NCBI GenBank assembly: GCA_018700525.1
Contig: JABITN010000073.1
Coordinates: forward strand, 1-64,000
DNA length: 64,000 bases
Direction of reading: 5' to 3'
Source: Opitutales bacterium
GTDB lineage: Bacteria > Verrucomicrobiota > Verrucomicrobiia > Opitutales > Opitutaceae
Shown: positions 34,751-44,198 of the stretch, in pieces
Layout of the letters: each line of letters starts with the position of its first letter
How positions within the stretch are numbered: the stretch's first letter is position 1
Notes under the pieces: generated by a model
The model's input: only the letters and a program-made list of their open reading frames with translations
The model's database searches: none
What the model was told of the DNA's origin: nothing
Made by a program: the position numbers and the translations under genes

Positions 34751-35539
34751 CTATTGTGATTCGGAAAGTGGTTGGCAAATTCGTTGGACGATCCTCGAAG
34801 CTGCAAAAAAGCCGAAAGTACCGGTGATATGGGTTGCCGCTCCAAAGCCGCTAGCGCAATCGAGGCGAACGCTCGTTTGGTCATCGTCCGCGTCGCAAGT
34901 TTCTGGAAACAAGGCTTCTTCTGGAGAGAAGACGCAATCGATATTGAATGGCTTTTTTTTCTGACGGGGAAATTCGAATTCCTGCCGTAGTTTCTTTCTA
35001 ACGCGTTTGAGTAGTTGATCGTTGATGGATTTCGAAAGATCGACAATTTGAATTCGGGTCGGGTCGATTCGTCCTCCGGCTCCGCCTGATACGAGGGCTG
35101 GGATTTTTCGCCGAACGCATTGGTCTATGAAGGTGCACTTGTTATTGACGCTATCGATTGCATCCATCGCATAATGGTAATGAGTGTCGAATACGTCGTC
35201 TACGGTTTTCGAAGTAAAGAAAGTGTGGATGACTCGAACGGAGCAATCGGGGTTTATGAGGCGGCAACGTTCAGCCATAGCTTCTATTTTCGGTTTCCCG
35301 ATTTGTCCGTCGAGGGCGTGGATCTGGCGGTTGATATTGCTTTCGCAGACGTCGTCCAGGTCGACCAGGGTCAAACGTCCGATTCCGGATCGAGCTAAAG
35401 CTTCGGCTACCCATGAGCCTACGCCTCCAATGCCCACAACGAGAACGTGGGCGTTGCGGATTCGCTCCAGGCTGCCAGGTCCATAGAGTCGCTCGATTCC
35501 TCCGAACCGAAAGTTGTAGTTGATCGTCGCGTCCGACAT
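34751..35539 (-). CDS. tcdA: tRNA threonylcarbamoyladenosine dehydratase TcdA
   Basis: From ATG 35539 the 262-residue protein is an E1-like ThiF/HesA family enzyme. It has the ATP loop VVGIGGVGSW (35-43), the VDLDDVCESNINRQ segment with ATP-contacting Arg/Asn, and a later DAIDSVNNKC. Length and the FGGIERLYG start suit TcdA (CsdL), which closes the cyclic form of t6A37 in tRNA using ATP. It is the first gene of the leftward operon, divergent from the Ca/Na antiporter with 121 bp between starts. A longer frame to 35563 adds eight residues not seen in relatives. ThiF/MoeB paralogues are the main alternative, but the sequence is closest to TcdA. Confidence 0.93.
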   Translation of the reverse strand: MSDATINYNFRFGGIERLYGPGSLERIRNAHVLVVGIGGVGSWVAEALARSGIGRLTLVDLDDVCESNINRQIHALDGQIGKPKIEAMAERCRLINPDCSVRVIHTFFTSKTVDDVFDTHYHYAMDAIDSVNNKCTFIDQCVRRKIPALVSGGAGGRIDPTRIQIVDLSKSINDQLLKRVRKKLRQEFEFPRQKKKPFNIDCVFSPEEALFPETCDADDDQTSVRLDCASGFGAATHITGTFGFFAASRIVQRICQPLSESQ

Positions 35540-35660
35540 TTTAAGAGACGACCTAATAGGCACTCTATCCGTTGCAAGGTGATTTTTCGCTCAATCCTTG
35601 ACTGAGGACAGGGCAATGCTCAGTTATGCTCGTTTTTCAATTTCGAAATAGATCGATACA

Positions 35661-36668
35661 ATGGAGGGGTTATTAGTCGAATTCATACAGGGATTGCCGA
35701 TGGTAGGGCTACTCGCGATCATCGCGGTGTGCCTGTTTGTCTTGATGAATGGAGCAGATATGCTGGTCGAAGAGGCCGTGACACTCTCGCTACGATATGG
35801 GATCAGCAAAGTGATCGTCGGGGCCACGATTGTCAGTTTAGGGACGACCTTGCCTGAGGTTACGGTTTCGGTGATGTCGGCAATTAACGGTAAGCCCGAT
35901 TTGGCTTTGGGCAATGCGGTCGGCTCGGTTATCTGCGATACGGGATTGATTTTGGGTGCGGCTACCATGTTTGGCGCGGTTCCGCTTGATTTGTATCTCG
36001 TTCGTCGGCAGGGGCTCTTTTGCCTGGGTTTGGGGGTCTTATTGATCGTGCTTTGTCTGCCGTTTTCACATTTATCCAGCGTGTTCGAAACGGGAGGCCG
36101 CCTTCCGCAGATCGTAGGTTTTATCTTTTTGGGGCTTTTAGTGTTATACTTATGGATGTCATCTCGTTGGGCAAAGCGGAGTGATGGCGACATGGGAGTA
36201 GAGTCTCACGAAAAGGGCTCCACGGGAGTAATCGCCATGAAAATAGCTCTGGGACTGATCATGGTGGTCGTTTCTTCGCATATTCTAATAGGTGCTGTGG
36301 AAGAAACCGCCATTAGGGCGCAAATTCCTCAGTCGATTATCGCGGCAACACTTGTGGCTTTCGGGACATCGCTTCCCGAATTGGTGACGGCGATTACCGC
36401 AGTTCGAAAGGGGCACGGCGAGTTGGCCGTGGGCAACGTGATCGGGGCGGATATCCTGAATATTTTGCTCGTGGCGGGCGCCTCGGCCGCAGTAACCACG
36501 GGCGGCTTAGTCGCCAACGCCAGTTTCTTCACCTTGATTTTTCCGGCGATGATCGGGCTGATGCTTATTTTTCAAGCGTCGACTTTTATTTGCAAAACGC
36601 AGCTGACTAAGATTTCTGGATTCGCTTTGCTAGGCGGGTACGTCGTTTATCTGATTTTAAGTATCTAG
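35661..36668 (+). CDS. Calcium/sodium antiporter (CaCA family, YrbG-like)
   Basis: The 335-residue membrane protein has two inverted halves of the CaCA superfamily. The alpha-1 repeat reads GATIVSLGTTLPEVTVS (about 54-70) and the alpha-2 repeat AATLVAFGTSLPELVTA (about 227-243), each with the GTxLPE core. About ten membrane helices are visible. It would exchange Ca2+ for Na+ or H+ at the inner membrane, with the acidic residues of the repeats binding cation. It is divergent from tcdA and convergent with the TonB-dependent receptor gene, ending 4 bp from it. The length is normal, and no odd residue was seen. Confidence 0.94.
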   Translation: MEGLLVEFIQGLPMVGLLAIIAVCLFVLMNGADMLVEEAVTLSLRYGISKVIVGATIVSLGTTLPEVTVSVMSAINGKPDLALGNAVGSVICDTGLILGAATMFGAVPLDLYLVRRQGLFCLGLGVLLIVLCLPFSHLSSVFETGGRLPQIVGFIFLGLLVLYLWMSSRWAKRSDGDMGVESHEKGSTGVIAMKIALGLIMVVVSSHILIGAVEETAIRAQIPQSIIAATLVAFGTSLPELVTAITAVRKGHGELAVGNVIGADILNILLVAGASAAVTTGGLVANASFFTLIFPAMIGLMLIFQASTFICKTQLTKISGFALLGGYVVYLILSI

Positions 36669-36672
36669 CGCC

Positions 36673-38820
36673 TTAGTGCGAAAAATCCCAAGAGATCCAG
36701 AGTGTTAGCGGAGCGGAAATCGAAAGCAGCCTGGCGGACGACAGACCGGTTTCGATTTCCGAATCAAAGAGATTATCAATGCGGGCTGAGAGGGCGTGTT
36801 GACCGGTAATCGCGTAACGGGCACCAATATCGAATTGGACGGAGCCGTCGAGGACACGTTGGTTTTCCAGATCTTCGTATTCATTTTTCCGGTAGCGTAG
36901 GCTCGACCAGAAAGCCAAACCGTCGGCGGCCTGCCAATCTAGCGTGAGCGTGGCTCGTAAAGGGGAAGCGTGCGGGAATTCGTTACCAATCAAAGTTGGG
37001 CTGGCGATTGAAGAGGTTATGTCGCTTTGAGCGTAGACGATTTGGAGCTCTGCATTGAAATTTTCCGCGAGGGTTGAATCCCAGGCGATTTCAAGTCCTT
37101 GAACTTCGCTTTTTGGGACATTGCGTCTTTGCCCGCAAAGGCCTCCGGTCGGGACGAATCCACAAAGAGGGTCGAAACCTGGCTCGCGCGAGAGGACGAC
37201 GTTGGCGATCATATCATTGAGTTCGTAATGGAAGAGATTGGCGCTTAAGGTCCAGAGTTCTTCCTCGCTTTCGATGGAAATGCCGGCTTCGAAGCCCTGG
37301 TGACGCTCCGTATTTAAGTTTTGATTGGCTTCGGTTATATCGTTTTTGACGCGAAAGGGACGGTAGAGTTCGTTAAGCGTTGGAGCTCGAAAACCGCTTG
37401 TATGGCGAAACAATACCCGAGTGTTGTCGGAGAGCTGGCGATAGAAAGTGATGTTATTGGAGAAAAAGCGCTCTTTTCGGCTAGCGAATTGGTCTTCGCG
37501 TATTTGAGTGTTTGTTTCGGTGTTCCACTCGAGACGCCGGCCTTCCGTGTTTTCGACCTCGTCGAAGCGGGCCGTCGCCACGATCCAGCTATCATTAGAA
37601 AGTGAAACGGTGGTTGTAGCGAATAGTCCCGCAAAGCTCTGCTCGCCACCTGCCTTTCTAAGGCGCGTGAAGCCATTGCCGAGATTACGGAACCGTTCGT
37701 GCACTTCACCTTCGACTTCGCGGAAATCGACGCCTGCCATAAGCTCGTTGCCGTTGTCGAAATTCACGAAATAGTTGAGATTCATACCTTGAGCTTGGGC
37801 TGGCATATCGAATTGATCGAGAGCAGGGCGTTCAGAGGCTCGGTCGCTCGCGACAGCGGTGAATACGTTGTGGAAATCTCGGTCTTGGGCGTAGGCTACG
37901 AGCTGAAGACCGCTGGATGTCTCGTCGAAAAGACGGAGAACGTTGGCCGAGAAATCGGTGGCTTCGGTACCGTTACGGCCTAGTGAGGTACCATTGATTC
38001 TATCTTCTTCGTAGGTGTCGGCTTTGATTGATATTTGCCATAGTTCATTGGGGGCGTAGTTAAGGCGTCCTTGGTAGTTCGATACGTCAGAGTTAGCTTT
38101 GCGGTCGACACTGCCTCTTTGATCAGGGCTTAGCGTGTAGAATCCGTCTGTTTTGGCGGCGAAGGCGGCTAGATTGATGGAAAGGCCGGAAGCAAGGCTT
38201 GAATTAGAGGAAAAAGTGGCACTGCGTTTTCCGTCCGTCCCGAGAGTTAGTTTAGTATGCAAGCGATTTTCGTCGCTGGAAAGGGACTTGAGAGCGATGC
38301 GTCCGCCTGTTCCGAAATTACCCCAGGCTTCGCTCCCGCTTGAAGGCCGAATCTGAACGCTAGATAGTGTCGAGGGGTTATAGCGCTGCCAATAGACCCA
38401 GGCTCCGAATGGGTCGTTTTGCGGAACGCCATCAAGGGTTACAAGAGTTCGCGAAGTTCCATTGATTCCCAAGTTCCGTAGTCGGATACCTTGAGTAGTG
38501 GGGTGAGCAGCACGAGATGGCGTTGCCCGAAAAGCGGAATAGCCAGGGTAGCGGGCGAGCATTTCGGATAGGTCGTCAATTGCTATTGTGGTTCCGTTTA
38601 GCAGCGTGGAGCCATAAACGGCCCCTGAGTTGGACAGAGAGAACGGTTCGGGCTGCGAAAAGCGTTCAGCGTTCACCTGCAACGTTGCGAGAGAAACCTC
38701 GTCTCTTTCTGGGACACTTTGGGCCTGGCACAGGATTCCGGCGAGTATCGATAAAAAGACTAGGCTTTTGTGTCCTGTCGTTTGGATTGAAACCAAAGAT
38801 TGGGTTGAAGGATATTTCAT
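36673..38820 (-). CDS. TonB-dependent outer-membrane receptor
   Basis: From ATG 38820 the 715-residue protein begins with a signal peptide (SLVFLSILAGILCQAQS). A plug domain spans about 40-165, with IRLRNLGINGTSRTLVTLDG and NDPFGAWVYWQ. The 22-strand-type barrel ends LWISWDFSH. It imports a chelated metal or vitamin through the outer membrane, driven by TonB/ExbBD. The plug pattern resembles the broad siderophore/vitamin group; no adjacent metal-uptake gene identifies the ligand. Tandem exbD genes occur 20 kb away. No cobalamin riboswitch was found before it. A start at 38859 would add 13 residues before the signal. Confidence 0.92.
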   Translation of the reverse strand: MKYPSTQSLVSIQTTGHKSLVFLSILAGILCQAQSVPERDEVSLATLQVNAERFSQPEPFSLSNSGAVYGSTLLNGTTIAIDDLSEMLARYPGYSAFRATPSRAAHPTTQGIRLRNLGINGTSRTLVTLDGVPQNDPFGAWVYWQRYNPSTLSSVQIRPSSGSEAWGNFGTGGRIALKSLSSDENRLHTKLTLGTDGKRSATFSSNSSLASGLSINLAAFAAKTDGFYTLSPDQRGSVDRKANSDVSNYQGRLNYAPNELWQISIKADTYEEDRINGTSLGRNGTEATDFSANVLRLFDETSSGLQLVAYAQDRDFHNVFTAVASDRASERPALDQFDMPAQAQGMNLNYFVNFDNGNELMAGVDFREVEGEVHERFRNLGNGFTRLRKAGGEQSFAGLFATTTVSLSNDSWIVATARFDEVENTEGRRLEWNTETNTQIREDQFASRKERFFSNNITFYRQLSDNTRVLFRHTSGFRAPTLNELYRPFRVKNDITEANQNLNTERHQGFEAGISIESEEELWTLSANLFHYELNDMIANVVLSREPGFDPLCGFVPTGGLCGQRRNVPKSEVQGLEIAWDSTLAENFNAELQIVYAQSDITSSIASPTLIGNEFPHASPLRATLTLDWQAADGLAFWSSLRYRKNEYEDLENQRVLDGSVQFDIGARYAITGQHALSARIDNLFDSEIETGLSSARLLSISAPLTLWISWDFSH

Positions 38821-39042
38821 TTGGCGAGCATCAATTCGTGTAATGCGATGGAATGGCATAGGGCGATTTAGCTGGGGTCAACCTGGATTTATTAGTTGAG
38901 AGCAGAATTGGAGGAGCTCTCGGATAGAGGCAGGACTCTAAGCAGAGTGGAAGCGAGAAAGCCTACGGTTGAGTAGTATTCGTTCTTTAAATTTCTTCGA
39001 TCGTGCCGATTCGGTGACTTGGCTTTATACAACCACAATTAG

Positions 39043-39998
39043 ATGCTAAATTTCAAAATATTTGGATTTAAAGGGCTCTTTAGAGCTGGGTTCTCTGGTG
39101 CGTGTTTTCTCTTGCTGAGCGTAGCGAACGTATTTGGTGCCGATTACGATGGTTCGTCGATTGAGTGGAAACTGGATGCGGGACTTGAGAAAGAGCGTTT
39201 CGACAAACTTCTGGAGGATCGCCTCAAAGCTGGGATGCGCGTTGTCGATTTCGAGCAATACCGCTCAGGTAGAATTACCAATCAAGCCGCTATTTGGGTA
39301 AAATCGATGCCTAGCGACGAGTGGCTTACTAAGAGCGGCATGATGGTCACGGGATTCAAAGAAGAGAATAAAAAAACTTGAAGGGCGGGTTTGTGGCAGT
39401 GGACATCGAAGTCTATCGAACCGGAGCCACCTTGCATTTTAGCGACGTATGGCTGAAGAATAACGAGGATTTCGAAACGGAAATGCAGTTTGGAATGAGC
39501 GATTTGATGTTTTCGAATCGCTACGGTGAAATGGCTGATAGGGGGTTTCGGTTGATTGATTTCGAAGTATACGAAGCGAATGGGAAAAATGCTTGCGCGG
39601 CAATTTGGAAGCCTCGAGGCAAGGAGTCGACGCGGTTTTACAGAGGGTTGTCGAAGGAGGTATTCGGTAGCGTTTCGGCAACTTTGAGGGAAGAGGGATT
39701 TCGCCTTATTGATATAGAAGGCTACTATCTCGGCGGAAAATTGACCTTTGCGTCTGGGTGGGTCTCCTTGGAGGAGTCACAGAGAACGGATTTCGCCTAT
39801 CATATGATGGCTGACGAGTTTTATCAGCGAAACGCGACTATGATGTTAGATGTATATCCCCTGACGGATATAGAAGCTTACGACATCGGTCGCGGGGAAT
39901 TGCGTTACGCGGGAAGTTGGACAGCAGGCGAAGAACTCGTTGAAGCAGAGCCAATTGCCTCCCTCCGAAATCGCGATATTTTTAAACGTCCGAACTGA
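39043..39998 (+). pseudogene. Secreted bacterial-tandem-repeat (BTRD1-like) protein split by a -1 frameshift at A7
   Basis: The 5' frame (39043-39381) has a signal peptide (FSGACFLLLSVANVFGA) and one or two repeats, the first containing AGMRVVDFEQYRSGRITN. It ends at a TGA at 39379. The next frame continues as GGFVAVDIEVYRTG, GFRLIDFEVYEANG, GFRLIDIEGYYLGG and TDIEAYDIGR to a stop at 39998, giving about five repeats of 45-50 residues in total. The repeats resemble bacterial tandem repeat domain 1, seen in polyglycine hydrolases and related proteins of largely unknown role. The shift lies in AATAAAAAAACTTG, a run of seven A (39370-39376), and requires -1. It may be a base-call error, a mutation, a phase-variable tract or slippage-based expression; the sequence alone cannot tell. 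Confidence 0.7.
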
Positions 39999-40108
39999 TT
40001 GGGCTAAGGGGGGTCCACATGACGCAGTCGATTGCCTCCAAGCTAAAGAGTGCCGACCCCATTTTTTAATTATTGCTCTTAGGCCTGCCTTGCGTCGTGT
40101 TCGGCAGC

Positions 40109-40879
40109 ATGTCCTATGAATTCTGGCAATGGCTCTTTTTCGGGCTTGCGGCGATGATCATTGGAATGAGCAAATGCGGCATTCCTGGTTTGGGCATCCT
40201 GAATGTAGTGATTTTCCAAAACATCCTGCTGGCTAAAGACGCTACTGGATTTGGGCTGCCGCTACTTATCATCGGCGACATATGTGCAATGATCGCCTAT
40301 CGGCGCCACGCTGAATGGAAGCAAATAGTAAAGCTGATTCCTTGGGCTGGTTTGGGCGTGATCGGCGGGTTCTTCGTTTTGGGAGCAATTGACAATGTTC
40401 AAGCCCGGTTGCTGATCGGGATTTCATTGGTGATTATGATCATTTTGCATGTTACCAATGATGGCAAATCTGCGGTTGTCGGCGGCGGATTGAGCACTCC
40501 TCTTATGGCTCCGATTATTGGGGCCATGGCTGGATTTGTATCGATGATAGCGAACGCAGCGGGACCATTGATGATGCTTTATCTTTTGGCAATGCGGATG
40601 CCGAAAATGGCGTTCATGGGAACAAGCGTATACTTCTTCACTCTATTGAATTTATTTAAAGTTCCGTTTCTTGCGTATTTGGATATCGTGACCCTCGAAA
40701 GTATTGGGGCGAATCTACGCTTGATTCCTTTGGTTATTGGCGGCGCATTCATTGGGTACGCGTTTGCTCGAAGAGTGAATCAATTGTGGTTCGAGCGAAC
40801 GGCATTCTGGCTAACGATTATAGCCGTGGCATATATGATCTGGAACGCGGCAAAAGAAGTTATCAACGCATATGGCTAG
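40109..40879 (+). CDS. TauE/SafE (TSUP) family membrane transporter
   Basis: From ATG 40109 the 256-residue protein has about eight membrane helices in two repeats. Family-like segments are [19 protein letters not shown] near the N terminus and [19 protein letters not shown] near the middle. Some TSUP members export sulfite or sulfoacetate in taurine and sulfonate catabolism; others have different anions. The position in a sulfatase-rich chromosome makes a sulfur oxyanion possible but unproven. Its end overlaps the ruvC start by 8 bp, so the two are co-translated. A TTG start at 40073 is possible but adds residues without family match. Confidence 0.9.
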   Translation: MSYEFWQWLFFGLAAMIIGMSKCGIPGLGILNVVIFQNILLAKDATGFGLPLLIIGDICAMIAYRRHAEWKQIVKLIPWAGLGVIGGFFVLGAIDNVQARLLIGISLVIMIILHVTNDGKSAVVGGGLSTPLMAPIIGAMAGFVSMIANAAGPLMMLYLLAMRMPKMAFMGTSVYFFTLLNLFKVPFLAYLDIVTLESIGANLRLIPLVIGGAFIGYAFARRVNQLWFERTAFWLTIIAVAYMIWNAAKEVINAYG

Positions 40880-41459
40880 AAAAAGTTCTCGTCAGCTTTG
40901 GAAAGCCAAAATCGAAGGGAAGCCGACTGCTGCAGGTGGGGCGACCGCTTACTCTGCTGCGCGTTTGCCGTTTCGCGGAACGATTTTGGGGATAGACCCG
41001 AGCCTGAGGGGAACAGGTCTTGCAGTGCTTGAATTTGTAAAACGGGATCAGCCAGTCCTGCTGCATAGTCGTACGATTACGTTAAAGCCGGCAATTTCCA
41101 TGTTCGAGTGCTTGGGGGTAATCAATCGCAATGTAGCTGAGATTTTGAATACTTACGAAATCGATGCAGTCGCGGTCGAACAAACGATTTACGTACAGAA
41201 TTTTCAAACGGCTCAAATATTGGGGGCTGCTAGAGGAGCCGCAATTGCCGCGGCAGCCGTTGCGGATAAGCCGATTTTCGAATACGCGCCGCTCAGAGTG
41301 AAGCAAGCAGTTGTTGGAGTAGGAAGAGCCAGCAAGGAGCAGGTTGCCCGAACGGTTATGTCGCTAACCGGAACCGGAGATACGCTTCAGTATGACGAAT
41401 CCGATGCGGCTGCGGTCGCTATGTGTCACGCGTTTACGCACATTCCAGAATCGAAATAG
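40872..41459 (+). CDS. ruvC: Crossover junction endodeoxyribonuclease RuvC
   Basis: The 195-residue protein carries a roughly 35-residue N-terminal extension with a basic start, then the RuvC fold. [13 protein letters not shown] holds Asp42; [10 protein letters not shown] holds the catalytic Glu; the C-terminal [13 protein letters not shown] holds the last acidic residues. It cuts Holliday junctions bound by RuvAB. Usual length is about 160-175, and the extra N-terminal residues explain the difference. The ATG overlaps the 3' end of the TauE gene (bases 40872-40879). RuvA and RuvB are not in the window. Confidence 0.94.
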   Translation: MARKSSRQLWKAKIEGKPTAAGGATAYSAARLPFRGTILGIDPSLRGTGLAVLEFVKRDQPVLLHSRTITLKPAISMFECLGVINRNVAEILNTYEIDAVAVEQTIYVQNFQTAQILGAARGAAIAAAAVADKPIFEYAPLRVKQAVVGVGRASKEQVARTVMSLTGTGDTLQYDESDAAAVAMCHAFTHIPESK

Positions 41460-41475
41460 TAGTAAAGCTTTCTCG

Positions 41476-41928
41476 TCACCGAGCTACTAGTGCAAGAATG
41501 AGATTGCCGTTTTGCGAGGGAGCTGAAGGTCCGCCAAGTATCGTGGGAACCCCTTTGCTCATATTGATGGTGGTATTTATCAGCGTTCGGCGACCATCCG
41601 TCCAGCGAACGCTCAATCGAATTTTACCTCGGCTGCCGGCTTGGGCGGTCAAGTTCAGTTTGTAGCCTGAACCAAGATTAATACTGGATTCGCCTGGAAG
41701 CGAAAGTTTGGCCCCTGATCGGTTCTGGAGTTTGTAGGACTTGTATTTGAATAAGCGCTTGAGATTGCCTTCGTAAGATTTGAGCGCGGGATCGATGCCG
41801 CCTTCTTCTGAAGAGGCTAGGATTAGCGTTGTGCTGATGTTCGTTTGTTGAGCTTGGCTTTCGGGCGAAGCGAATAAGGCGATAGACGCGAAGAGAAGCG
41901 CGACGAGATAGATTGGTTGGTTCTTCAT
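41476..41928 (-). CDS. Small secreted hypothetical protein downstream of an ECF sigma factor
   Basis: The 150-residue protein has a signal peptide (IYLVALLFASIALFASPESQA) and a short, beta-rich mature part: residues such as SYKLQNRSGAKLSLPGESSI and GSRGKIRLSVRWTDGRRTLI fit a beta-sandwich. No family recognised. Its ATG overlaps the stop of the upstream sigma factor gene by 4 bp (ATGA), so it is part of that transcript. It has no anti-sigma zinc motif (HxxxCxxC) and no membrane helix, so it is not a classical anti-sigma factor. A periplasmic role linked to the sigma regulon is plausible. Confidence 0.75.
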   Translation of the reverse strand: MKNQPIYLVALLFASIALFASPESQAQQTNISTTLILASSEEGGIDPALKSYEGNLKRLFKYKSYKLQNRSGAKLSLPGESSINLGSGYKLNLTAQAGSRGKIRLSVRWTDGRRTLINTTINMSKGVPTILGGPSAPSQNGNLILALVAR

Positions 41929-42512
41929 GATAGAAAGTCCTTCATGTCGGTTTGGATGGCTTTGCGAGCGTTGAAAATTCGAGACATCACGGTCCCAGTT
42001 TTACAGCCGGTCTTTTGGGCGATTTCCTTGTAGCTGAGGCCTTCTGTTTCTCTCAGCATGAGAGCAGTTCTGTGATGTTCAGGTAACTTGTTAAGGGCTT
42101 CTTTGAATCGATCGCGTATTTCTTGATTCTCAAGGTTGCGGATTTGTTCAGGTGGCGCAACTACTGAAATGGGGGAATGCTGGATGGCATCGCCCGATTC
42201 TTCTGGATTTTCGTAGGAGAGTTCACGGCGAGAGTTGCGTTTTCGGATGGCATCGAGAGCAGTGAATGTTGCCACTCTGTAGAGCCAGCTGGAGAAGGCT
42301 GATTCGAAGCGAAAGGAATCGATCTTATTCCAAACCTTGATCCAGGTCAGCTGGGCGATTTCTTGGGCGTCCTCCGAGTTGCGTACCATGCGTAGAATTT
42401 GGCCATAGATTTGGCTGTGATGAAGTTTAACCAGTTCGCCGAAAGCCTCTTGGTCGCCGCTCTGAGCCAGTTCAACGAACGTGTGCGTCTGATTGGTATC
42501 AGTTGAACTCAT
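41925..42512 (-). CDS. ECF-type RNA polymerase sigma factor
   Basis: The 195-residue protein has sigma region 2 at about 22-95 (FGELVKLHHSQIYGQILRM; AQLTWIKVWNKIDSF; SSWLYRVATFTALDAIRKR). A linker of about 40 residues follows. Region 4 lies at about 135-190 (LPEHHRTALMLRETEGLSYK; GCKTGTVMSRIFNARKAI). It would direct polymerase to a small regulon, perhaps under envelope stress. The downstream partner overlaps by 4 bp but is a secreted protein without anti-sigma features. It is divergent from ugd, with 247 bp between the starts. No sigma-specific -35/-10 was confirmed. Confidence 0.93.
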   Translation of the reverse strand: MSSTDTNQTHTFVELAQSGDQEAFGELVKLHHSQIYGQILRMVRNSEDAQEIAQLTWIKVWNKIDSFRFESAFSSWLYRVATFTALDAIRKRNSRRELSYENPEESGDAIQHSPISVVAPPEQIRNLENQEIRDRFKEALNKLPEHHRTALMLRETEGLSYKEIAQKTGCKTGTVMSRIFNARKAIQTDMKDFLS

Positions 42513-42759
42513 TACGATGGAACAGCACGGACAAATGGGCTTTGCGAAACGTTGTTTTAATTATTCGACGCACTTTTTAAGACTCAGCTGAGGCACTCTT
42601 TATTCATTCTTTAGCGTGGAGAGACGGTCAATCCCGGAATGCCCCCAATCGTTTGACGGGTGAAAATGGCTAAAGTTGACGGAGATATAGCCGCAAATAG
42701 CTTGTAATGAATGAATTTCGCTTCTCACTTTAAAGTGCTATATTGACCAATTTGAATCT

Positions 42760-44127
42760 ATGAAAATCTGTTGTCTAGGAGCGGGATACGTCGGAGGTCC
42801 CACAATGGCTATGATCGCCTACAAGTGTCCCGAGATCACTGTGACGGTCGCGGATATTAATGTATCGCGCATCGCAGCATGGAATTCCGATGAATTGCCG
42901 GTTTTCGAACCGGGGTTAGACGACGTTGTGAAGTCAGCTCGTGGCAAGAACCTGTTTTTCACCACGGACAAGATTACGGCGATCAAGGAAGCGGATATCG
43001 TTTTTGTAAGCGTAGGTACGCCGACGAAGAGCTATGGAATGAACAAAGGGCAGGCGGCGGATTTGATGTACGTCGAGCTCTGTGCTCGAGACATCGCTGA
43101 GCACGCCGAGCATTCCACGATTGTGGTGGAAAAATCGACCTTACCAGTCAAGACGGCTGAGTCGCTTAAGTCTGTGCTCAATGCGAATTCAAGCGATGAC
43201 ATCAAATTTCAGGTCCTTTCGAATCCAGAATTTTTGGCAGAAGGAACGGCAGTGGAGGATCTCAGCGATCCGGACCGCGTTTTGATCGGGGGCGATGAAT
43301 CTCCCGAGGGACAGGAGGCAATGGCAACTCTAGTGGATGTATACGCTAACTGGATTTCGCGAGAAAAGATCATCATTACGAACCTATGGTCTTCAGAGCT
43401 TTCGAAATTGGTTGCCAATGCGTTTCTAGCTCAGCGAATTTCGAGTATAAACTCGATTTCCGCGCTTTGCGAGGAGACTGGGGCGAATGTGAATGAAGTT
43501 GCTTTTGCGATTGGCACTGATTCTCGAATCGGTCCGAAGTTTCTTAAAGCGTCTGTCGGTTTCGGTGGTTCCTGCTTTCAGAAGGATATCTTGAATCTCG
43601 TCTATCTTTGCAATCATTTTGGCCTCCCGGAAGTGGCGGACTATTGGAAGCAAGTCATTGATATGAATGACTGGCAAAAGCACCGTTTCTCAAAGCGTAT
43701 CATTACGTCCCTATTCAATACCGTAAACGGCAAGCGAATTGCGATGTTCGGATTCGCTTTTAAAAAGAACACGAATGATACCCGAGAATCGCCGGCCACC
43801 TATGTCGGGCGGGATTTACTAGAAGAGCAGGCGAAATTGACGATCTTCGATCCAAAGGTTTCGCCGTCCCAAATGTACTTTGACTTGCAAGCGGATGAGG
43901 GCAGTGATCGTCGCGAACTGATCGAAGTATCTACGGATCCGTATGAGGCTGCTAAAGGCGCTCATGCGTTGGCTATCTTGACGGAATGGGACCTATTCGC
44001 GTCGTTGGATTATCAGAAGATCTACGATAGCATGATGAAACCTGCATTTGTGTTCGACGGTCGCAATGTTGCTGATCACAAGAAACTGAGTGAAATCGGG
44101 TTCACTGTTTACTCGATAGGGCGGTAG
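42760..44127 (+). CDS. ugd: UDP-glucose 6-dehydrogenase
   Basis: The 455-residue cytoplasmic enzyme has an NAD loop GAGYVGGPT (8-16), [22 protein letters not shown], and the catalytic Cys272 in [11 protein letters not shown]. The C-terminal UDP-binding domain includes [16 protein letters not shown]. It converts UDP-glucose to UDP-glucuronate for capsular or wall sugar. The length and the INxWSSELSK motif fit the long, animal-type class rather than the 390-residue enterobacterial Ugd. A probable terminator lies 36 bp after the stop. A perfect 12-bp palindrome CACTTTAAAGTG sits 21 bp upstream of the ATG; its meaning is unknown. Confidence 0.95.
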   Translation: MKICCLGAGYVGGPTMAMIAYKCPEITVTVADINVSRIAAWNSDELPVFEPGLDDVVKSARGKNLFFTTDKITAIKEADIVFVSVGTPTKSYGMNKGQAADLMYVELCARDIAEHAEHSTIVVEKSTLPVKTAESLKSVLNANSSDDIKFQVLSNPEFLAEGTAVEDLSDPDRVLIGGDESPEGQEAMATLVDVYANWISREKIIITNLWSSELSKLVANAFLAQRISSINSISALCEETGANVNEVAFAIGTDSRIGPKFLKASVGFGGSCFQKDILNLVYLCNHFGLPEVADYWKQVIDMNDWQKHRFSKRIITSLFNTVNGKRIAMFGFAFKKNTNDTRESPATYVGRDLLEEQAKLTIFDPKVSPSQMYFDLQADEGSDRRELIEVSTDPYEAAKGAHALAILTEWDLFASLDYQKIYDSMMKPAFVFDGRNVADHKKLSEIGFTVYSIGR

Positions 44128-44162
44128 GCTTGTTACCTGTGCAATCGGGAAACTGAGTTTAG

Positions 44163-44198
44163 AAAAAAATGCATTTCTTGGAGAATGCGGCTTTTTTG
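44163..44198 (+). terminator. Intrinsic terminator downstream of ugd (possibly bidirectional)
   Basis: An A-tract precedes a stem GCATT-(T)-CT, loop TGG, AG-AATGC. This is followed by GGCTTTTTTG, giving a T-rich 3' tail for ugd. The A-rich left side could serve the minus-strand gene that ends at 44199. The stem has a single bulged T. Position 36 bp after the ugd stop supports the call. Confidence 0.5.

Noticed and set aside
38821-39042. Possible cobalamin or TPP riboswitch before the TonB-dependent receptor
   Set aside because: The minus-strand leader has isolated pieces such as a CCTGCC, but lacks the GCCACTG-type core and the other conserved blocks.
39999-40108. Small plus-strand ORF (ATGACGCAGTCG onward to TTTTTTAA) between the tandem-repeat and TauE genes
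   Set aside because: Only 17 codons, no ribosome site and no pattern. The GGGGGGTCC stretch near it has no clear pairing partner.
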